A stretch of DNA of 64,000 bases. Origin: Anisodus tanguticus (Eukaryota > Streptophyta > Magnoliopsida > Solanales > Solanaceae). A program made the translations under genes and the position numbers. This document shows, one piece after another, positions 11,391 to 21,364 of this stretch (positions are counted from its first letter, which is position 1; each line of letters starts with the position of its first letter). The notes under the pieces were generated by a model that saw only the letters and a list, made by a program, of their open reading frames with translations, was not told the DNA's origin and searched no databases. Where the stretch lies: contig CM067543.1 in NCBI GenBank assembly GCA_034509755.1, positions 19,716,954 to 19,780,953 on the forward strand. Reading direction: 5' to 3'.

Positions 11391-12996
11391 GTTTTGAATC
11401 CCTTGAAGAATATATACCAAAGGAACATTCACATGAACCTACTTAAGTAACTCAAGAAAATTTTGTATATGTGGCCTTTTATTTCTACGTAGGCAACCTT
11501 TGAGGAAATGAAGGTGGTTATTTTGCAATCACTGGAAGTGGCCGCTTTACTACATGCATCTTTGTTATCCTCTCTGTCTCAATAATCTCATCTTCTACGG
11601 TTGCCTCTTTATCTGCTACTGCCCTAGCTGCTTTCTTTGGTGCTAGTTCTTTTAGTTGCCTCCTATTTCAGAGAGACACACCATTACAAGGCATTAGATT
11701 AAGATCTGTTTTACTTGGAAGTCCTCCGATGGCCTCGTATTCTGAGCACCTGCTATCTGACCCATCTGTCTTTCTATGTTCATCACTAAATGATCACGAT
11801 TTTGATTTTCAGTCATTATCTTTTGCTCAAATACTTGTATACTTGCCATCATTTTCTGCATATCCCCATAATTTTTCTCATCATATCTTCCATGCTACTC
11901 GAGGAAGAATGAGCCTTGGACTGATTTCCCTGGTTTTGCTGGTATTATTGATGTTGACCTTGTGCTCTATGTTGGTTACCACTACCTTGATTACCATCCT
12001 AAGAGAATTTGGGTGGTTCATCCAAGATAGATTATATGGGTTACCATATGCATTCTGATTACCTTGGCCTCTGGCTGTATTGCCCATGAAGAAGAAAGAC
12101 TCTACATTTGCTGGACATACATCACTGGTGTGCCCTTCACTACACACCTCACAGAACACATTATCTTGATGCACTACCTGTACATGTGATTGGGTCTTCC
12201 CCATAACAAAATCCTTGAATTCTCTGTGCATGGACTCAATCTCCGCTATCATACCTATGTAAAGATCTACTTCCAGTGCTCCAGCAATGTTCTTAGTAAC
12301 ATTATCTTGGTGATCACCCTATCATTCGGAGATTTTTTGAGAGAACATATTCAATAAGACGAACAATTCAATATAGCTAAGGTGAAGAGCTTGCCCCCTA
12401 GCTGCAATATCTTACAACACTTTTTCATGGTGATCTAGACTATCAATAAATGTGTGTGCCAAATCATCGTTCGATCGATGATGGTGAGGAAAATATCTAA
12501 GTAATTCTTTGAACCTCTCCCATGACTGATATAACCCTTCTCCAAGTTTCTGCATGAAGTACATGATTTCCCTCCTAAGCCTCGCTGTCTTGCCAGATGG
12601 AAATAACTTCGTCAAAAAATTTCTCGCCAGATCGTCCTAGGAGGTGATAGAACTTGCTTGTTCTACATGTAACCACTTTATGGAATCCCCAAGTAGAGAG
12701 AATGGAAATAGTGTCAACCTCACATAATCAGCAGTGACCCTGGTGGTCACATAAGTATCCGCAATCTCCAAGATGGTTTGGATGTGTCCCTGAGGGTCCT
12801 CGTGCGGTGAGCTAGTGAACTGCCTGCTGGAATGAAGCAGCTGAATCATATGATGCTTCAGCTTAAAGTGCCCCTCAATGGTTTGTTTGATAATGCTCGA
12901 AGTGACATTACCCATGAAGGTACTGCCACCTCTAGAACTATCGCTGGTAGTACGTTAGCTGCCATAACTTCAGCTACCACAACAATATCTTCCTGA
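11391..12996 (-). pseudogene. gag: Athila-type gag polyprotein remnant
   Basis: Minus-strand pieces in order: 12915-12637 (HEDPQGHIQTILEIADTYV, then VRLTLFPFSLLGDSIKWLH), 12615-12412 (TKLFPSGKTARLRREIMYF, GEGLYQSWERFKELLRYFP), 12252-11881 (zinc-knuckle-like CEVCSEGHTSDVC, then NAYGNPYNLSWMNHPN), a GLPSKTDLN motif near 11740, and PPSFPQRL near 11525. These match the order of Athila gag proteins: capsid helix region, knuckle, 'NxYNPGWRNHPN', 'LPSxTExN', 'PPFPQRL' before the protease. Several stops and frameshifts break the frame. It is cut at about 11391 where the inverted LTR begins, so protease and pol are lost. Confidence 0.85.
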
Positions 12997-13196
12997 TTTG
13001 CAGGTAAATTAACTTCCCTCCTGCACTAGTGGAAAAACCATTCAGGCTCAGGGTTGAAGTCCTCAAGATTGTTTTGACTTGCAGATCTTCGCATTCGATT
13101 GTAATACATGTGTCAATAGCAGCTAAGATCAAGACGTTAATACTTGGATAACTAAAGATGTAATAAATTATTCTAATTAAATCATTAATTTGTAAG

Positions 13197-13214
13197 TCCC
13201 CAACAATGGCGCCA
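13197..13214 (-). promoter_or_regulatory. Primer-binding site, tRNA-Asp type
   Basis: On the minus strand it reads TGGCGCCATTGTTGGGGA, five bases after the LTR end. The plant Athila consensus, complementary to tRNA-Asp, is TGGCGCCGTTGCCGGGGA, so two positions differ. This fixes the right-hand LTR as the 5' LTR and the minus strand as sense. Confidence 0.85.
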
Positions 13215-13219
13215 AAACT

Positions 13220-14622
13220 TGTTGCTCCCAAATGCACACGCAAGTATACGTGATCGCCAAACAATAGAGTAACTTGTAAAAGTAAGATATCGTACCCACA
13301 GAGACTTATGATCAACGATTATAAAAGAATTCACTATCACTACTAATTACACAAGTATGAAAGAGAATGTTTATGTGATTTTATAACTACTGCAGAAAAG
13401 TAAATAACTAATTATTTTATTCTAACTGTTCCTAGGAATGTTTTTTTAAGACTTGAAATGATCATAGAGAGATGAGTATTCCAGGGTCGTGGTTGGTTCA
13501 CCAATTATGTTGCGTCAGTCAAGTAACTAACCTTAGCAGTTTTATTCACGATTGCTAATTAACAAGATTGTTAATCGTGTAGCATTTTCCCGAACTAGTA
13601 CCCGCCGATTCAGAACAGTTCATCGCCTATATTCTTATGGAATTGACCTGTTAAGAATGCATTACTTCCACAATTTTTAATTGGTTGCGATTTCTAGGTT
13701 TATTCCTATCCTAGCCATTAATCCTACCATGACTTTAGGGATAATCAGATCACACTCTCTTTACTCTTCTCTAATCTAATAACATCTTTCCCATGCATGT
13801 ATATTAAGTAGTAAATATAACTCGATTGTTGTATAGGCAATCAAGCAATTAATAATAGAAGTAAAGAAATAATAGTATATGAATAAAATAATAAGATTAA
13901 ATTACTTATAAAATGTGAACAATCATGGCTATACCACAACCCCCGAATTTAGAGAATTTAGTCAATCATAATTGAATGAATAACACAAGAATTCATGGTT
14001 AAACTAGAGTTTAATGAAGAAAAGAAGATAATAATTAAAGATGAAAAGAGTGATGACTTACAAATCTTAAAAAATAATCCAGCATGTCTCTAAAAAATTC
14101 CTAAAAGGGTCTATTTATAGTCTAGGTTAAAAGCTAAAACAAGTAAACCAAATCTCAAGTAAATTAGAAAAATTGTTGACAATACGTGCGATGAACCCAC
14201 GACGCACATGCATCGCGTGTGTGTCTGCAGATTTCATTTTTCTTATCTTCAAAGGTAGTATCGTCGTCGTGTGCGTGCAATGCAGGTCCATCGCATATGG
14301 TACCTGTCAGGCATCAGATATCAACTTCAGAGAGATGATTCCCATTCCCTGTGCATGCGACTCAAGTGCATCGCATAGGGTCCTTCAGTGACTAGTTTTT
14401 CTATGAAGTGGTGCGCGATCCTTCATCCGTCTTCCATCTAAAATTCCATTTGAAATCCACCAAAATTTCTTGAGTTCAACTCATTTGTTCTCGTTGTACC
14501 TAAATACAAAAGATACACCAACATAAGCTCAAATACAATGGTTTCACTATAATATATGCGATTAAAACACTAAGCCGAGAGGTAAAGTGACACTAAATAT
14601 TAGGTATTTCTGCCAAATATCA
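13220..14622 (-). repeat. 5' LTR (right) of the Athila-like element
   Basis: It is about 1.40 kb and full length for the family. On the minus strand it opens TGATATTTGGCAG and closes GGGAGCAACA. TATTTATA at 14112-14119 gives TATAAATA on the sense strand. The R/U5 region near 14185-14395 has the CG-rich GCGATGCA/TGCGTCGC motifs. The plus-strand ORF at 14173-14391 is an antisense reading of this CG-rich part and not a gene. Confidence 0.85.
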
Positions 14623-14627
14623 GTACG
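14623..14627. repeat. Right target-site duplication of the nested Athila-like element (GTACG)
   Basis: GTACG lies directly after the terminal ...AAATATCA of the nested element and is identical to the empty-site sequence in the outer element's first LTR. It pairs with GTATG at 6306-6310. Confidence 0.85.
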
Positions 14628-14686
14628 CTTGGGATCAAGTATGACACCGAGTACCAGCCACACCTTCTTAGGTTTAGGGCATGACA
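14628..14686 (+). repeat. 3' LTR of the outer element, right remainder
   Basis: Fifty-nine bases continue the LTR after the nested element, matching the end of the 5' LTR (about 3076-3135). They end ...GGGCATGACA and are followed at once by the TTGAG target duplication. The match to the first LTR across the gap is what proves the nested insertion. Confidence 0.85.
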
Positions 14687-14691
14687 TTGAG
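14687..14691. repeat. Right target-site duplication of the outer element (TTGAG)
   Basis: It follows ...GCATGACA, the last bases of the split second LTR, and equals 954-958. Confidence 0.85.
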
Positions 14692-16129
14692 GGAAAATGA
14701 GGCGATTGAGTTCCTTTTTCATTTTTTTAAAAAAATTATTTTTGTCGCGTGGCAGTATCTAGTAGTGTTTTTTCAACTTAATATGCTTTTAAAAGATGCA
14801 TACCCGTGGGTTGTAAGAACCAGGTTCGTAGTCTATGTATACTTGATATTTCCTTCTTCCTTGACGTCTTTCTTCTGACTCCCTTATTGTTAAAGAGTAT
14901 TCTTGGACAAATTGTTGATGTATCCTAGTTAAGTTAGACATTTTAGTGGGAGACTCTTCTTTGTTTTCTTTTGTTATGTTTCTATATTATTGTGGCCTTG
15001 TTTACTGATCTTGAAACATAATCTTTGGGAGCTTAAATTGGCCTGAGTCTCAATCTATGTGGATGGAAATAACCTTGATGGCATTCACCTCAAATGTGTT
15101 GTTTTATTCTGTGGGGCTGAGTATGTTCTCTTTTCTTCAAGCATCTTTTGTTGATGTTATTCCTTTTATCCCGTCCAAGCTCTTTATTTTGTTAGATGGA
15201 GCATATGCATTCTCTTTTCAGTGACTACTATTGATAGTGTTTATTTCCCTTCTAGATCTTCTGATTACGTCTGCTTTCTGGTTGAAACTTTGATATTTAG
15301 TTTCTTGGCCTTCTTTTCTTTTGGAAGAACTGTTTACATTGTTTCCATGATTTGACAATTGGCTCTTGTTGTCGTACATATTCTATATATTTGTGTCCTT
15401 CAACCTTTCAAGAGTTTGAGTTATTTTGTCTCTAAGATTGTCCAATTCCTTTTGTAGGTATCTTATTTTAACAAGTTCCATATTTCTTCAGTTTTTCTGG
15501 AGAATTCGTGAATTGAGTTAAGTCCTTGATGGGCACTGATTCTTCTTCAATCCTCTCAATCCTTATATAGATCTCCTTATTGGTAAATGCTAGTCCTTCC
15601 TCTATATCAACTTTTTGTTTCGAGCATCCAACCTACAAAAAATGTTATAGTTGTCCAGTAGGAGCTTTCTTCTAACAATCTCTTATTTGGTATGTTACGA
15701 AATCATGAAGCAAACTTGTTCTATTCAATATCTATATGGGGGAAAGAAGATCAAAAGCCACTGAGTAGTGATATTTTATTTTCTAGAATAGACATAAAAA
15801 GATAATCGAGGAGGCTACAAGCATGAGTGCTCATGTACATTACAAGTCTAAACTCATATCAGTCTTTTTCAGTTATATTTGTTTTAACTAAAAGATAATA
15901 AAGAATGTCCCGAAGAGCAGAGCGGTCATCTGACTCCCCAAAATACAAGGGAGCGGGCACTGCTCTAAGCCTCAAGTGCATCATTTACCATGTATTCTAT
16001 ATATGTCAACCCTTTCTTAGAGAATTTTTTTTCTATGTTTCTGCTAGTTCTACTTCTATTTGATTGTTTTCATCCTCTGGAGCTGATTGGGGATTCACGC
16101 TGATATTTGCAATATCTATCACGATATTT
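14692..16129. other. Degenerate stretch without an identifiable gene
   Basis: About 1.4 kb with no convincing domain. The minus strand gives short, stop-interrupted pieces near 15400-15610 (for example YIRIERIEEESVPIKDL and a coiled-coil-like IRYLQKELDNLRDKITQTL in a neighbouring frame). These suggest an eroded retroelement gag-like protein, but I cannot name the family. The region may belong to the copia remnant that follows. Confidence 0.4.
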
Positions 16130-16468
16130 TGAGTCATGATCACTGTAACTTATTTATAGTGCATCCCATATTTCTATAACGGTATCTTTGGTTGAGACTT
16201 GCCTGAATTGATAAGGTCCTATGCTACAGATAAGAAGTCATCTTGCCATGGCATCCTTTTGATGTGTTGTCTCATTGGGACCTTTTTGACCAATTTGAAT
16301 GATATCCCATAACTTGGGATCTTCGAAGATCAGATAATGCTGACTTCTTATCTTCCACCATCCATAGTGCTTTCCATTGAAGTCTGGTGGTCTTGTGGTT
16401 TATTGTCCTACTTGTATGGTAGGAGATGTTAACATATTTCAAAACACTAACCTTTGTAGAAAGGCCTA
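16130..16468 (-). pseudogene. gag: Start of a Ty1/copia gag on the minus strand (fragment)
   Basis: Directly downstream (minus sense) of an iMet primer site, the frame reads ...LQWKALWMVEDKKSALSDLR and continues to about 16272 before stops. Position just after a primer site and the short basic/acidic composition fit the N-terminal part of a plant retrotransposon gag, probably copia. No zinc knuckle or pol is visible further on, so only the 5' end survives. Confidence 0.45.
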
Positions 16469-16480
16469 GCTCTGATACCA
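16469..16480 (-). promoter_or_regulatory. Primer-binding site of a minus-strand LTR element
   Basis: On the minus strand it reads TGGTATCAGAGC, a perfect plant iMet primer site, followed by TAGGCCTTTC. The LTR that should precede it on the minus strand begins near 16483 and runs right, at most to about 16900. I could not find the LTR's other end or a partner copy. Confidence 0.7.
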
Positions 16481-16924
16481 CTCGAAAACCAAACCTTGTA
16501 AAAATTATTGGATATTCTTTTCTTTCCATATATGTGTGTCATCTTCCTTATCCTACCTCAATGCTAATTTTCATGTTATAAAACATATCGTATATTGTAG
16601 AATATGACCATAGTTGAAGTCCAACTCTTCATAGAATAGGAATCAGTCAATATTTTGTTTTCTCCAAGTCGTCATGAAATAGCTTAATTAAGTCTCCAGT
16701 TGCATAATGACCAGTTCCTTTGAGCAGTTCTTCATGAATGTTGCGATTGCTTCACTAAGTCCTTTGAAGATTTGATTGGATATCTTGTTCTTCCTATGAT
16801 TTCCTCTTTATTTCTCAAGTTGATTGTCTTGGGTACATAGTTTGTTAAATCATCAAAACTTTAAATATATAATCCATAATTATTGAGCAAGCAACTACTT
16901 AACACATTAACATGCTGGTGTGAT

Positions 16925-17390
16925 TCAGATTGGGCAATATGTCCAAATGATAGGGGATCAGTCATTGGCTATATGATCAAACTTGGACATTCTTTGGTTT
17001 CTTGAAAATCACAGAAGCAACACACTGTCTGAAGGAGATCAGATGAAACTGAGTGCATGAGTATGGCTTCAACTGTGGCAGAAGTTACCCGGGTGCTTGG
17101 CTTAATCAATAAGTGGATGTCTATTTAGAGATGCATGTTATAATATTCAATGATAGCAAATCTTCTATGCAGATATCAGCTAATTTCATTTTTCATAAAC
17201 GCATGAAACATATATAAACTGATTACCATTTAATTATGGACAAGATGAAGGATGGTATAGTGCGCACAAAGTATGTTCCTACGACCTGATTTGTTGACCA
17301 AAGGATTGGGGCATGGTCAACATATGCATTCATTGGGCAAGCTTTGTATGCTAAATATATTGCACCGTCCAGCTTGAGGGGAGTATATTT
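16925..17390 (+). pseudogene. Ty1/copia RNase H, C-terminal fragment
   Basis: The translated stretch contains SDWAICPNDRGSVIGYMIKL, HSL-S-KSQKQHTV, MASTVAEVTRVLGLI and, after frame changes, PDLLTKGLGHGQHMHSLGKL. These match the end of copia polyproteins: 'DSDWAxCxxTRRSxTGYxxxLG', 'SWKSKKQxxVSRSSAEAEYRxMAxxxxE' and 'DxLTKxL'. The RSSAEAEY catalytic region is altered (RRSDETECM). The purine-rich GCTTGAGGGGAG at about 17371-17382 is a good polypurine tract for the LTR that follows. Only the last part of pol is present, on the strand opposite to its two copia neighbours. Confidence 0.8.
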
Positions 17391-17655
17391 AGAGCTCATA
17401 AACATGTGGCTGCTAACCTAGCTGATTAGTTAATTGGTTAATGACTTAACTGATTGGCTAGTCAGTTGGTTAGGGAGTTTGATTAGATACTTTCATTTCA
17501 TCTCCTTGCTTACTTCTTACGCACTAATTGTATATATAGGACACTTGTACAGCTAATACATTGGAGTCAGTATCACTTTCATAGAAACAGATTTGCCCTA
17601 CTTCATCTTCGTTGGCTACTACCTTCTTGTATAACATTCAAGATCACATTTAACA
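17391..17655 (+). repeat. 3' LTR remnant of the plus-strand copia fragment
   Basis: It follows the RNase H end and polypurine tract. It includes ATATATAGGACACTTGTACAG (the usual LTR TATA/transcription-start type sequence near 17532) and ends in a pyrimidine-rich stretch near 17650. The exact right boundary is not clear and I see no 5' partner, so the limits are approximate. Confidence 0.5.
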
Positions 17656-17719
17656 CTGACCAAAACATTTTCCTTCTGTTTTGTTGCGTATAATATCTCC
17701 GAATGTTTTAGTTACCATG

Positions 17720-18573
17720 CATATTTACTGTTGTTGTTGCTGCTGACCACCGCGAGGACCCCCACCGCTACCACCATTCTGCCGGCTGCCGCCGTTGTTG
17801 CCTCTGCGGTTCTTGCCATTATTTTTCTTATTTTCACCCTTTTCGCCGCCACTGTTGTTGCAGTTTTGGCCAGAGTTGTTGGAACTGGTAGGATACACCA
17901 TGGACTAGGTCATCATGAGTACGGGACTAGTACCGATAGTCGCTCATTTTGCCATGCCTGCTTCTTCTAGTGTAAGCATAGAACGAGCCTGATAAAATTA
18001 TGGAAGCGGATTGCATTGCCGAATAAGCGTTCCAACACCACTATAGGCCTCGGAGAGGTCGGAAACCATTTGGAGGACCAAACGATCGTTCGAAACCGGT
18101 GCGCCAACGTTGCGAAGTTGGTCCGCAAATTCCTTTAATCTTTTGCAATAAGCCGAAACATTAGGGAAATCTTTCATATTGACGTGGGAGAAATCCTGCT
18201 CAAGGGTAACGGCTCTAGAATTTTGATTATCTTGGAATATATCACGCAGTCTATCCTAAGTCGCATGTGTCGTAGCGTCAGACTCAATAATTGTTTGCAA
18301 AAGGTCGGTAGATATTGTGGAATTTATCCACTGTAGGACGGTAGTATCAAGAGTCATCCACAACTTAGGATCATCCTCGCATTTTGGCACCTTCGTATCC
18401 TCAAGAGCCGCGGGGATTATATGATGGATGACTTGATGCGATCGTGCGTGAATTTCGAACAGTTCGGCCCACGTCGCATATTGGACGTTTTCTATATCAA
18501 GAACAAGAGGGATGTTATTCTTGATGTTAGAAACTGTAAGGGCATGATGAAACATGTTCCGGGATGTAGACAT
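17720..18573 (-). pseudogene. gag: Ty1/copia gag, nearly complete
   Basis: The minus-strand frame starts at 18573 (MSTSRNMFHHALTVSNIKNN). It continues through NVQYATWAELFEIHARSHQV, LWMTLDTTVLQWINSTISTD and, after a TAG at 18253-18255 where families have Trp, DRLRDIFQDNQNSRAVTLEQ, AYCKRLKEFADQLRNVGAPV and LVLQMVSDLSEAYSGVGTLI. It ends in a Gly/Asn/Gln-rich basic tail near 17725. This is the 'Copia-like gag' (UBN2-type) protein of about 280-300 residues. There is at least one further stop near 17990. No protease or pol follows, because the plus-strand copia fragment abuts. The plus-strand ORF at 17731-17970 is the antisense of the Gly-rich tail. Confidence 0.85.
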
Positions 18574-18721
18574 ATTGATAGAACAATATGTGATTGAGGG
18601 ATTAGGGAGAAATTTTTTGGAAGAAGGAGGTTCTCGTCAGCACGAAACCCGAGAGCAATGTCTCGGATTTTTCTAGTGATTCGATGGAAAAGTGGAGAAT
18701 TTGGGAGAGAAAATAAACCTA

Positions 18722-18736
18722 GACTCTTGATGCCAT
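18722..18736 (-). promoter_or_regulatory. Primer-binding-site-like sequence of the copia gag element
   Basis: On the minus strand, TGGCATCAAGAGTC follows ...TTATTTCA, about 150 bp before the gag start. It resembles the TGGTATCAGAGC-type iMet site with changes. Its place next to an LTR-like AT-rich end supports it. Confidence 0.6.
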
Positions 18737-19020
18737 GAAATAAATAATACCTTGATTATTTTCATTGATTGAAAGACTATTTATACAAGTTACATATTTC
18801 CATAATAGGAGAATCTTATTCATATTCTATTCCTAAAACCTTATTCTATTTGGATACTAACTATACAATTATTATGGTAAGTATACAATACTAATTACAT
18901 TACAATATTACCTAAACTAAGATACTAAATATTACCTAAATATATACTCTATATACGGTACATATACACGGTAAAGGGGCTGAAACCCGAGAGCTTATAT
19001 ACACAATATACACATGTATA
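18737..19020 (-). repeat. Short 5' LTR of the copia gag element (approximate)
   Basis: AT-rich sequence starting TGAAATAAAT on the plus strand next to the primer site. It includes TATTTATAC near 18779 (TATAAATA on the minus strand). Short LTRs of 250-400 bp are normal for copia. I could not fix the outer end; it may lie in or near the palindrome at 18997-19030. Confidence 0.5.
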
Positions 19021-19030
19021 TTGTGTATAT
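18997..19030. repeat. Near-perfect AT-rich palindrome
   Basis: Two 16-base arms, 18997-19012 and 19015-19030, are exact reverse complements around a central CA. The core reads ATACACAATATACA / TGTATATTGTGTAT. It lies at the outer edge of a copia LTR. It could form a cruciform or reflect local template switching; no terminator function is implied. Confidence 0.75.
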
Positions 19031-19108
19031 TTAATAGTTATTATATACCAAAATTGGCCAATGAAATCATTTTCATTCTTGATTCGATCGCCATATATAC
19101 AATTGTAT

Positions 19109-19121
19109 CCCCCCCCCCCCC
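19109..19121 (+). repeat. Poly-C tract (13 C)
   Basis: Thirteen consecutive cytosines in AT-rich spacer. Similar runs occur at 33572-33587, 34770-34784 and 50281-50292. Confidence 0.9.
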
Positions 19122-19254
19122 ATAGTTTATTGACCTTTGATTTCAGTTATTATATATTGTTTCTTGTACGATGATTGTATTATTTTGTTGTAGTTATTGA
19201 TCTTTTTTCTGAATGTTTTCTATAGTCTTTGTCATGATTGTTTCACTACCGTTA

Positions 19255-19403
19255 TTTTTTTACCAATCTGCTTTGATATGCTTTTCCTAGTGCCGATGGT
19301 CTATCGGAAACAACCTTTCTACCTCTCAAGATAGGGATAAAATCTGCGTACATTCTACCCCCAGACCCCACTTGTAAGATTACACTGAGTATGTTGTTGT
19401 ATA
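19255..19403 (+). mobile_element. SINE-like interspersed repeat (3' part)
   Basis: Phrases such as GTCTATCGGAAACAACC, CTACCTCTCAAGATAGGG, CCAGACCCCACTTGTAAGAT and the end ATGTTGTTGTATAT match a repeat I know to be very common in Solanaceae genomic sequence, ending in a (GTT)n-type tail. A clear Pol III box A/B promoter is not visible upstream, so it may be a SINE that lost its head or a LINE-like tail. The family name is not assigned. Confidence 0.6.
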
Positions 19404-20012
19404 TACAATTGTGTTTGCTTATCTAACTTAAGAACAGTAAGTCCACGGGGAATTTTGGACAGATAATGTTTTTTTCATAAAGACCACTATTTTGGCAAGT
19501 AATTATTGTTTACCAATTATATTACTTTAGGGACAACATAAATCAGCAGGTCTTTATCAACTATTTTTTTTAGCATTACTTCAAATCCACGACATCCTCT
19601 CTATCTTAATGATACATACTAGTGATGAATCTCTATACCTCTTGAAATTAGAAAAACCACGGCTCTTGTTAAAGATCTGTGCTTGCTTCACTATCGGCAA
19701 AAAGAAATTGAGAAATTTGATGTGGACACTTATTTAATTTGTACTGCTTTGATGGTTTACGCAACAGATTGACATATGACTATCAACATCACAAGCATCA
19801 CTAACTTTACTGAGATTTCTATTTAAATTAATTAAGCAACTAATAAAATATATATTATGATGAATACGACAATATTGAAACTCGTAATGTATAGTAAAAT
19901 GTAACATTATCTTGAAAGTGTTCCTTTTTAGGGGTGGGGTAGGAGTAGGGAGGGAGGGGCGGCGGGTTCATTCCCTTCATGCTTGATCATCGGATTCATC
20001 ATAACCTGCTTA
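19404..20012. other. AT-rich spacer, nothing recognised
   Basis: No ORF or known repeat was found, apart from a GC-rich patch GGGGTGGGGTAGGAGTAGGG at about 19931-19950. Confidence 0.5.
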
Positions 20013-20046
20013 ATAAACAACAACAACAATAACATACTCAGTAAAA
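20013..20046 (-). repeat. Tail of a second SINE-like repeat, reversed
   Basis: AACAACAACAACAATAACATACTCAGTAA is the reverse complement of the ATACTGAGTATGTTATTGTTG-type end of the repeat at 19255-19403. Only the tail is present. Confidence 0.45.
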
Positions 20047-20252
20047 TTTTACAATATGCTTAATAAAATCACTTGAATTTATGTATTATTCCTCCTTGCA
20101 ATACCTAGGAACCATATATACAATATCTTATACTAAAATCCATTTTAAGCCCTAGTGTAACTCTAATCGATAAATTAAATCAAGCTTTTCCTCGAGGTCC
20201 TAATTAATTTTAAAGTCTAGAAACGTAAAGTAACATCATAGACCATTTTATA

Positions 20253-20510
20253 TACTATTTCCTCCGAATCAAAAAGAGTGTCCACGTAGCCATTTGCATA
20301 TCTCTTAAGAAAATATTAACTTTTACACAAAAATAGGTTTGACTAAAATGCCTCTAATTAAATAGGTATTGAGATTTGGTCACCTAAAACTTAATAAGGC
20401 CAAATTTGAAAAAAAAAAAAAGGTTAATTTTTTTTTGATTTGATAAGTAAATACTCTTTTCACTAAAAAAAATAAAGGTTAACTGAACATTCTTTTTTAT
20501 TCGGGGAGTA
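20253..20510. mobile_element. Stowaway-like MITE
   Basis: About 258 bp bounded by TA. The left end TACTATTTCCTCCGAATCAA and the right end (reverse complement TACTCCCCGAATAAAAAAGA) form imperfect terminal inverted repeats of the 'TACTCCCTCCG' type typical of plant Stowaway elements. There is no coding capacity. The interior has A and T runs (13 A at about 20408-20420) and could fold back. Confidence 0.7.
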
Positions 20511-21364
20511 ACTTGTTTTAGTTTGATATGCTAACTAGGAATTTCAACTTAACCTCTCAGTTAATTAAAAAGCAGAAAGCATAAAATCTTAAAACCAGGA
20601 TGTCTAACATTACTATGCCAAGCTGAAAAGCGTAAAATCTTGAAAGCAGGATGTGTAACTACTTTTAGCTATCTAATTTAGTTATATATTCCGCTCACGT
20701 CATCCCCATTTTATTTATTTGTTTTTCACCATATTGAGCTCGTTAATTTATGTGAGTGAGACGTTAAAAATTATATAATTCCTGAAGTTCGGTAGTTACA
20801 CTGTGAGAGAAAAATCTAATCTAAGCACTGAACAGTTCTCCAATATATACTTGACAATAACCTCGTAACAAACCAACCCGTAACTCCTCATGGTGGAGGC
20901 TGAGCAAAAGAAAAGGAAAATACTTTAGTGTAATAAAATGTAATTTTTTTTTCTCTTCATACTTTAGTGCACTGTACGACATACAAAACAAAAAAAATCA
21001 TTAATCGAATTTAATTCAATGCGCAATACAAATTAAATGAATATATTTACAATATCGTATCTAGTACTGTATATACATGTATGACGAGAAAAGATTCGAC
21101 TCAGTTACGTACTCAAATTAGTGCAACAAAAGTTTCTAAAGAATCATTTTCACATTGAAATTTAAAGATAAGCATCATCTCCTTTTTTCCTCTTAATAGT
21201 CGCAATTAAATACCGATCCCAATACGACTCTTCATCATGCGTTTATATTTTAATTACGTTTTTTGTCTTATTACGAATCAAGAGGGGGAAAAGTATCTCA
21301 CTTTCATCTTTTAGCCCCACTAAGCCACCTACCTTATTTTCTTTTCTCATACTTTAATGGGGAG
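20511..21364. other. AT-rich spacer, nothing recognised
   Basis: Low-complexity AT-rich DNA with no ORF having domain signal. The short ORF at 21263-21451 runs over a poly-T tract and is not supported. Confidence 0.5.

Larger units (their letters stand above)
6311..14622 (-). mobile_element. Nested Athila-like Ty3/gypsy element, internally rearranged
   Basis: Terminal LTRs TGTTGCTCCC...ATATCA lie at 6311-7399 and 13220-14622. A tRNA-Asp-type primer site next to the right LTR makes the minus strand the sense strand. Minus-strand gag (12.9-11.4 kb) has Athila-type motifs, and a domain like the plant 'Transposase_32'/env-like 3' ORF lies at about 9.34-8.56 kb. Protease, RT, RNase H and integrase are missing. 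In their place stands a block (about 9567-11390) holding a complete LTR of the same family in the opposite orientation. At 8.3 kb the element is short for Athila. Confidence 0.85.
959..14686 (+). mobile_element. Outer non-autonomous LTR retrotransposon (Tekay/Del-like LTRs), host of a nested insertion
   Basis: The structure is LTR (959-3135), iMet primer site, about 1.45 kb of internal DNA, polypurine tract, then a second LTR from 4609. The second LTR is split at 6310 by another retrotransposon and ends at 14628-14686. Both outer flanks carry TTGAG. Without the nested insert and its duplicated target the element is about 5.4 kb. The internal region has no gag or pol ORF, so the element must have depended on another copy for proteins, like a LARD-type derivative. 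The LTR opening TGTAAGACCC (second copy) and the iMet primer site resemble chromovirus Tekay/Del elements; the lineage call is inference. Confidence 0.85.

Noticed and set aside
15380..15620. Possible endogenous pararetrovirus or other viral ORF on the minus strand
   Set aside because: Only short stop-broken pieces with a coiled-coil flavour are present. No movement-protein, coat or RT motif supports a viral origin.
17731..17970. Plus-strand hydrophobic Ala/Val/Thr-rich ORF that looks like a membrane protein
   Set aside because: It is the reverse reading of the Gly/Asn/Gln-rich tail of the copia gag on the minus strand.
19255..19403. tRNA-like gene at the head of the SINE-like repeat
   Set aside because: No cloverleaf or clear box A/B could be found upstream; only the tail part of the repeat is recognisable.
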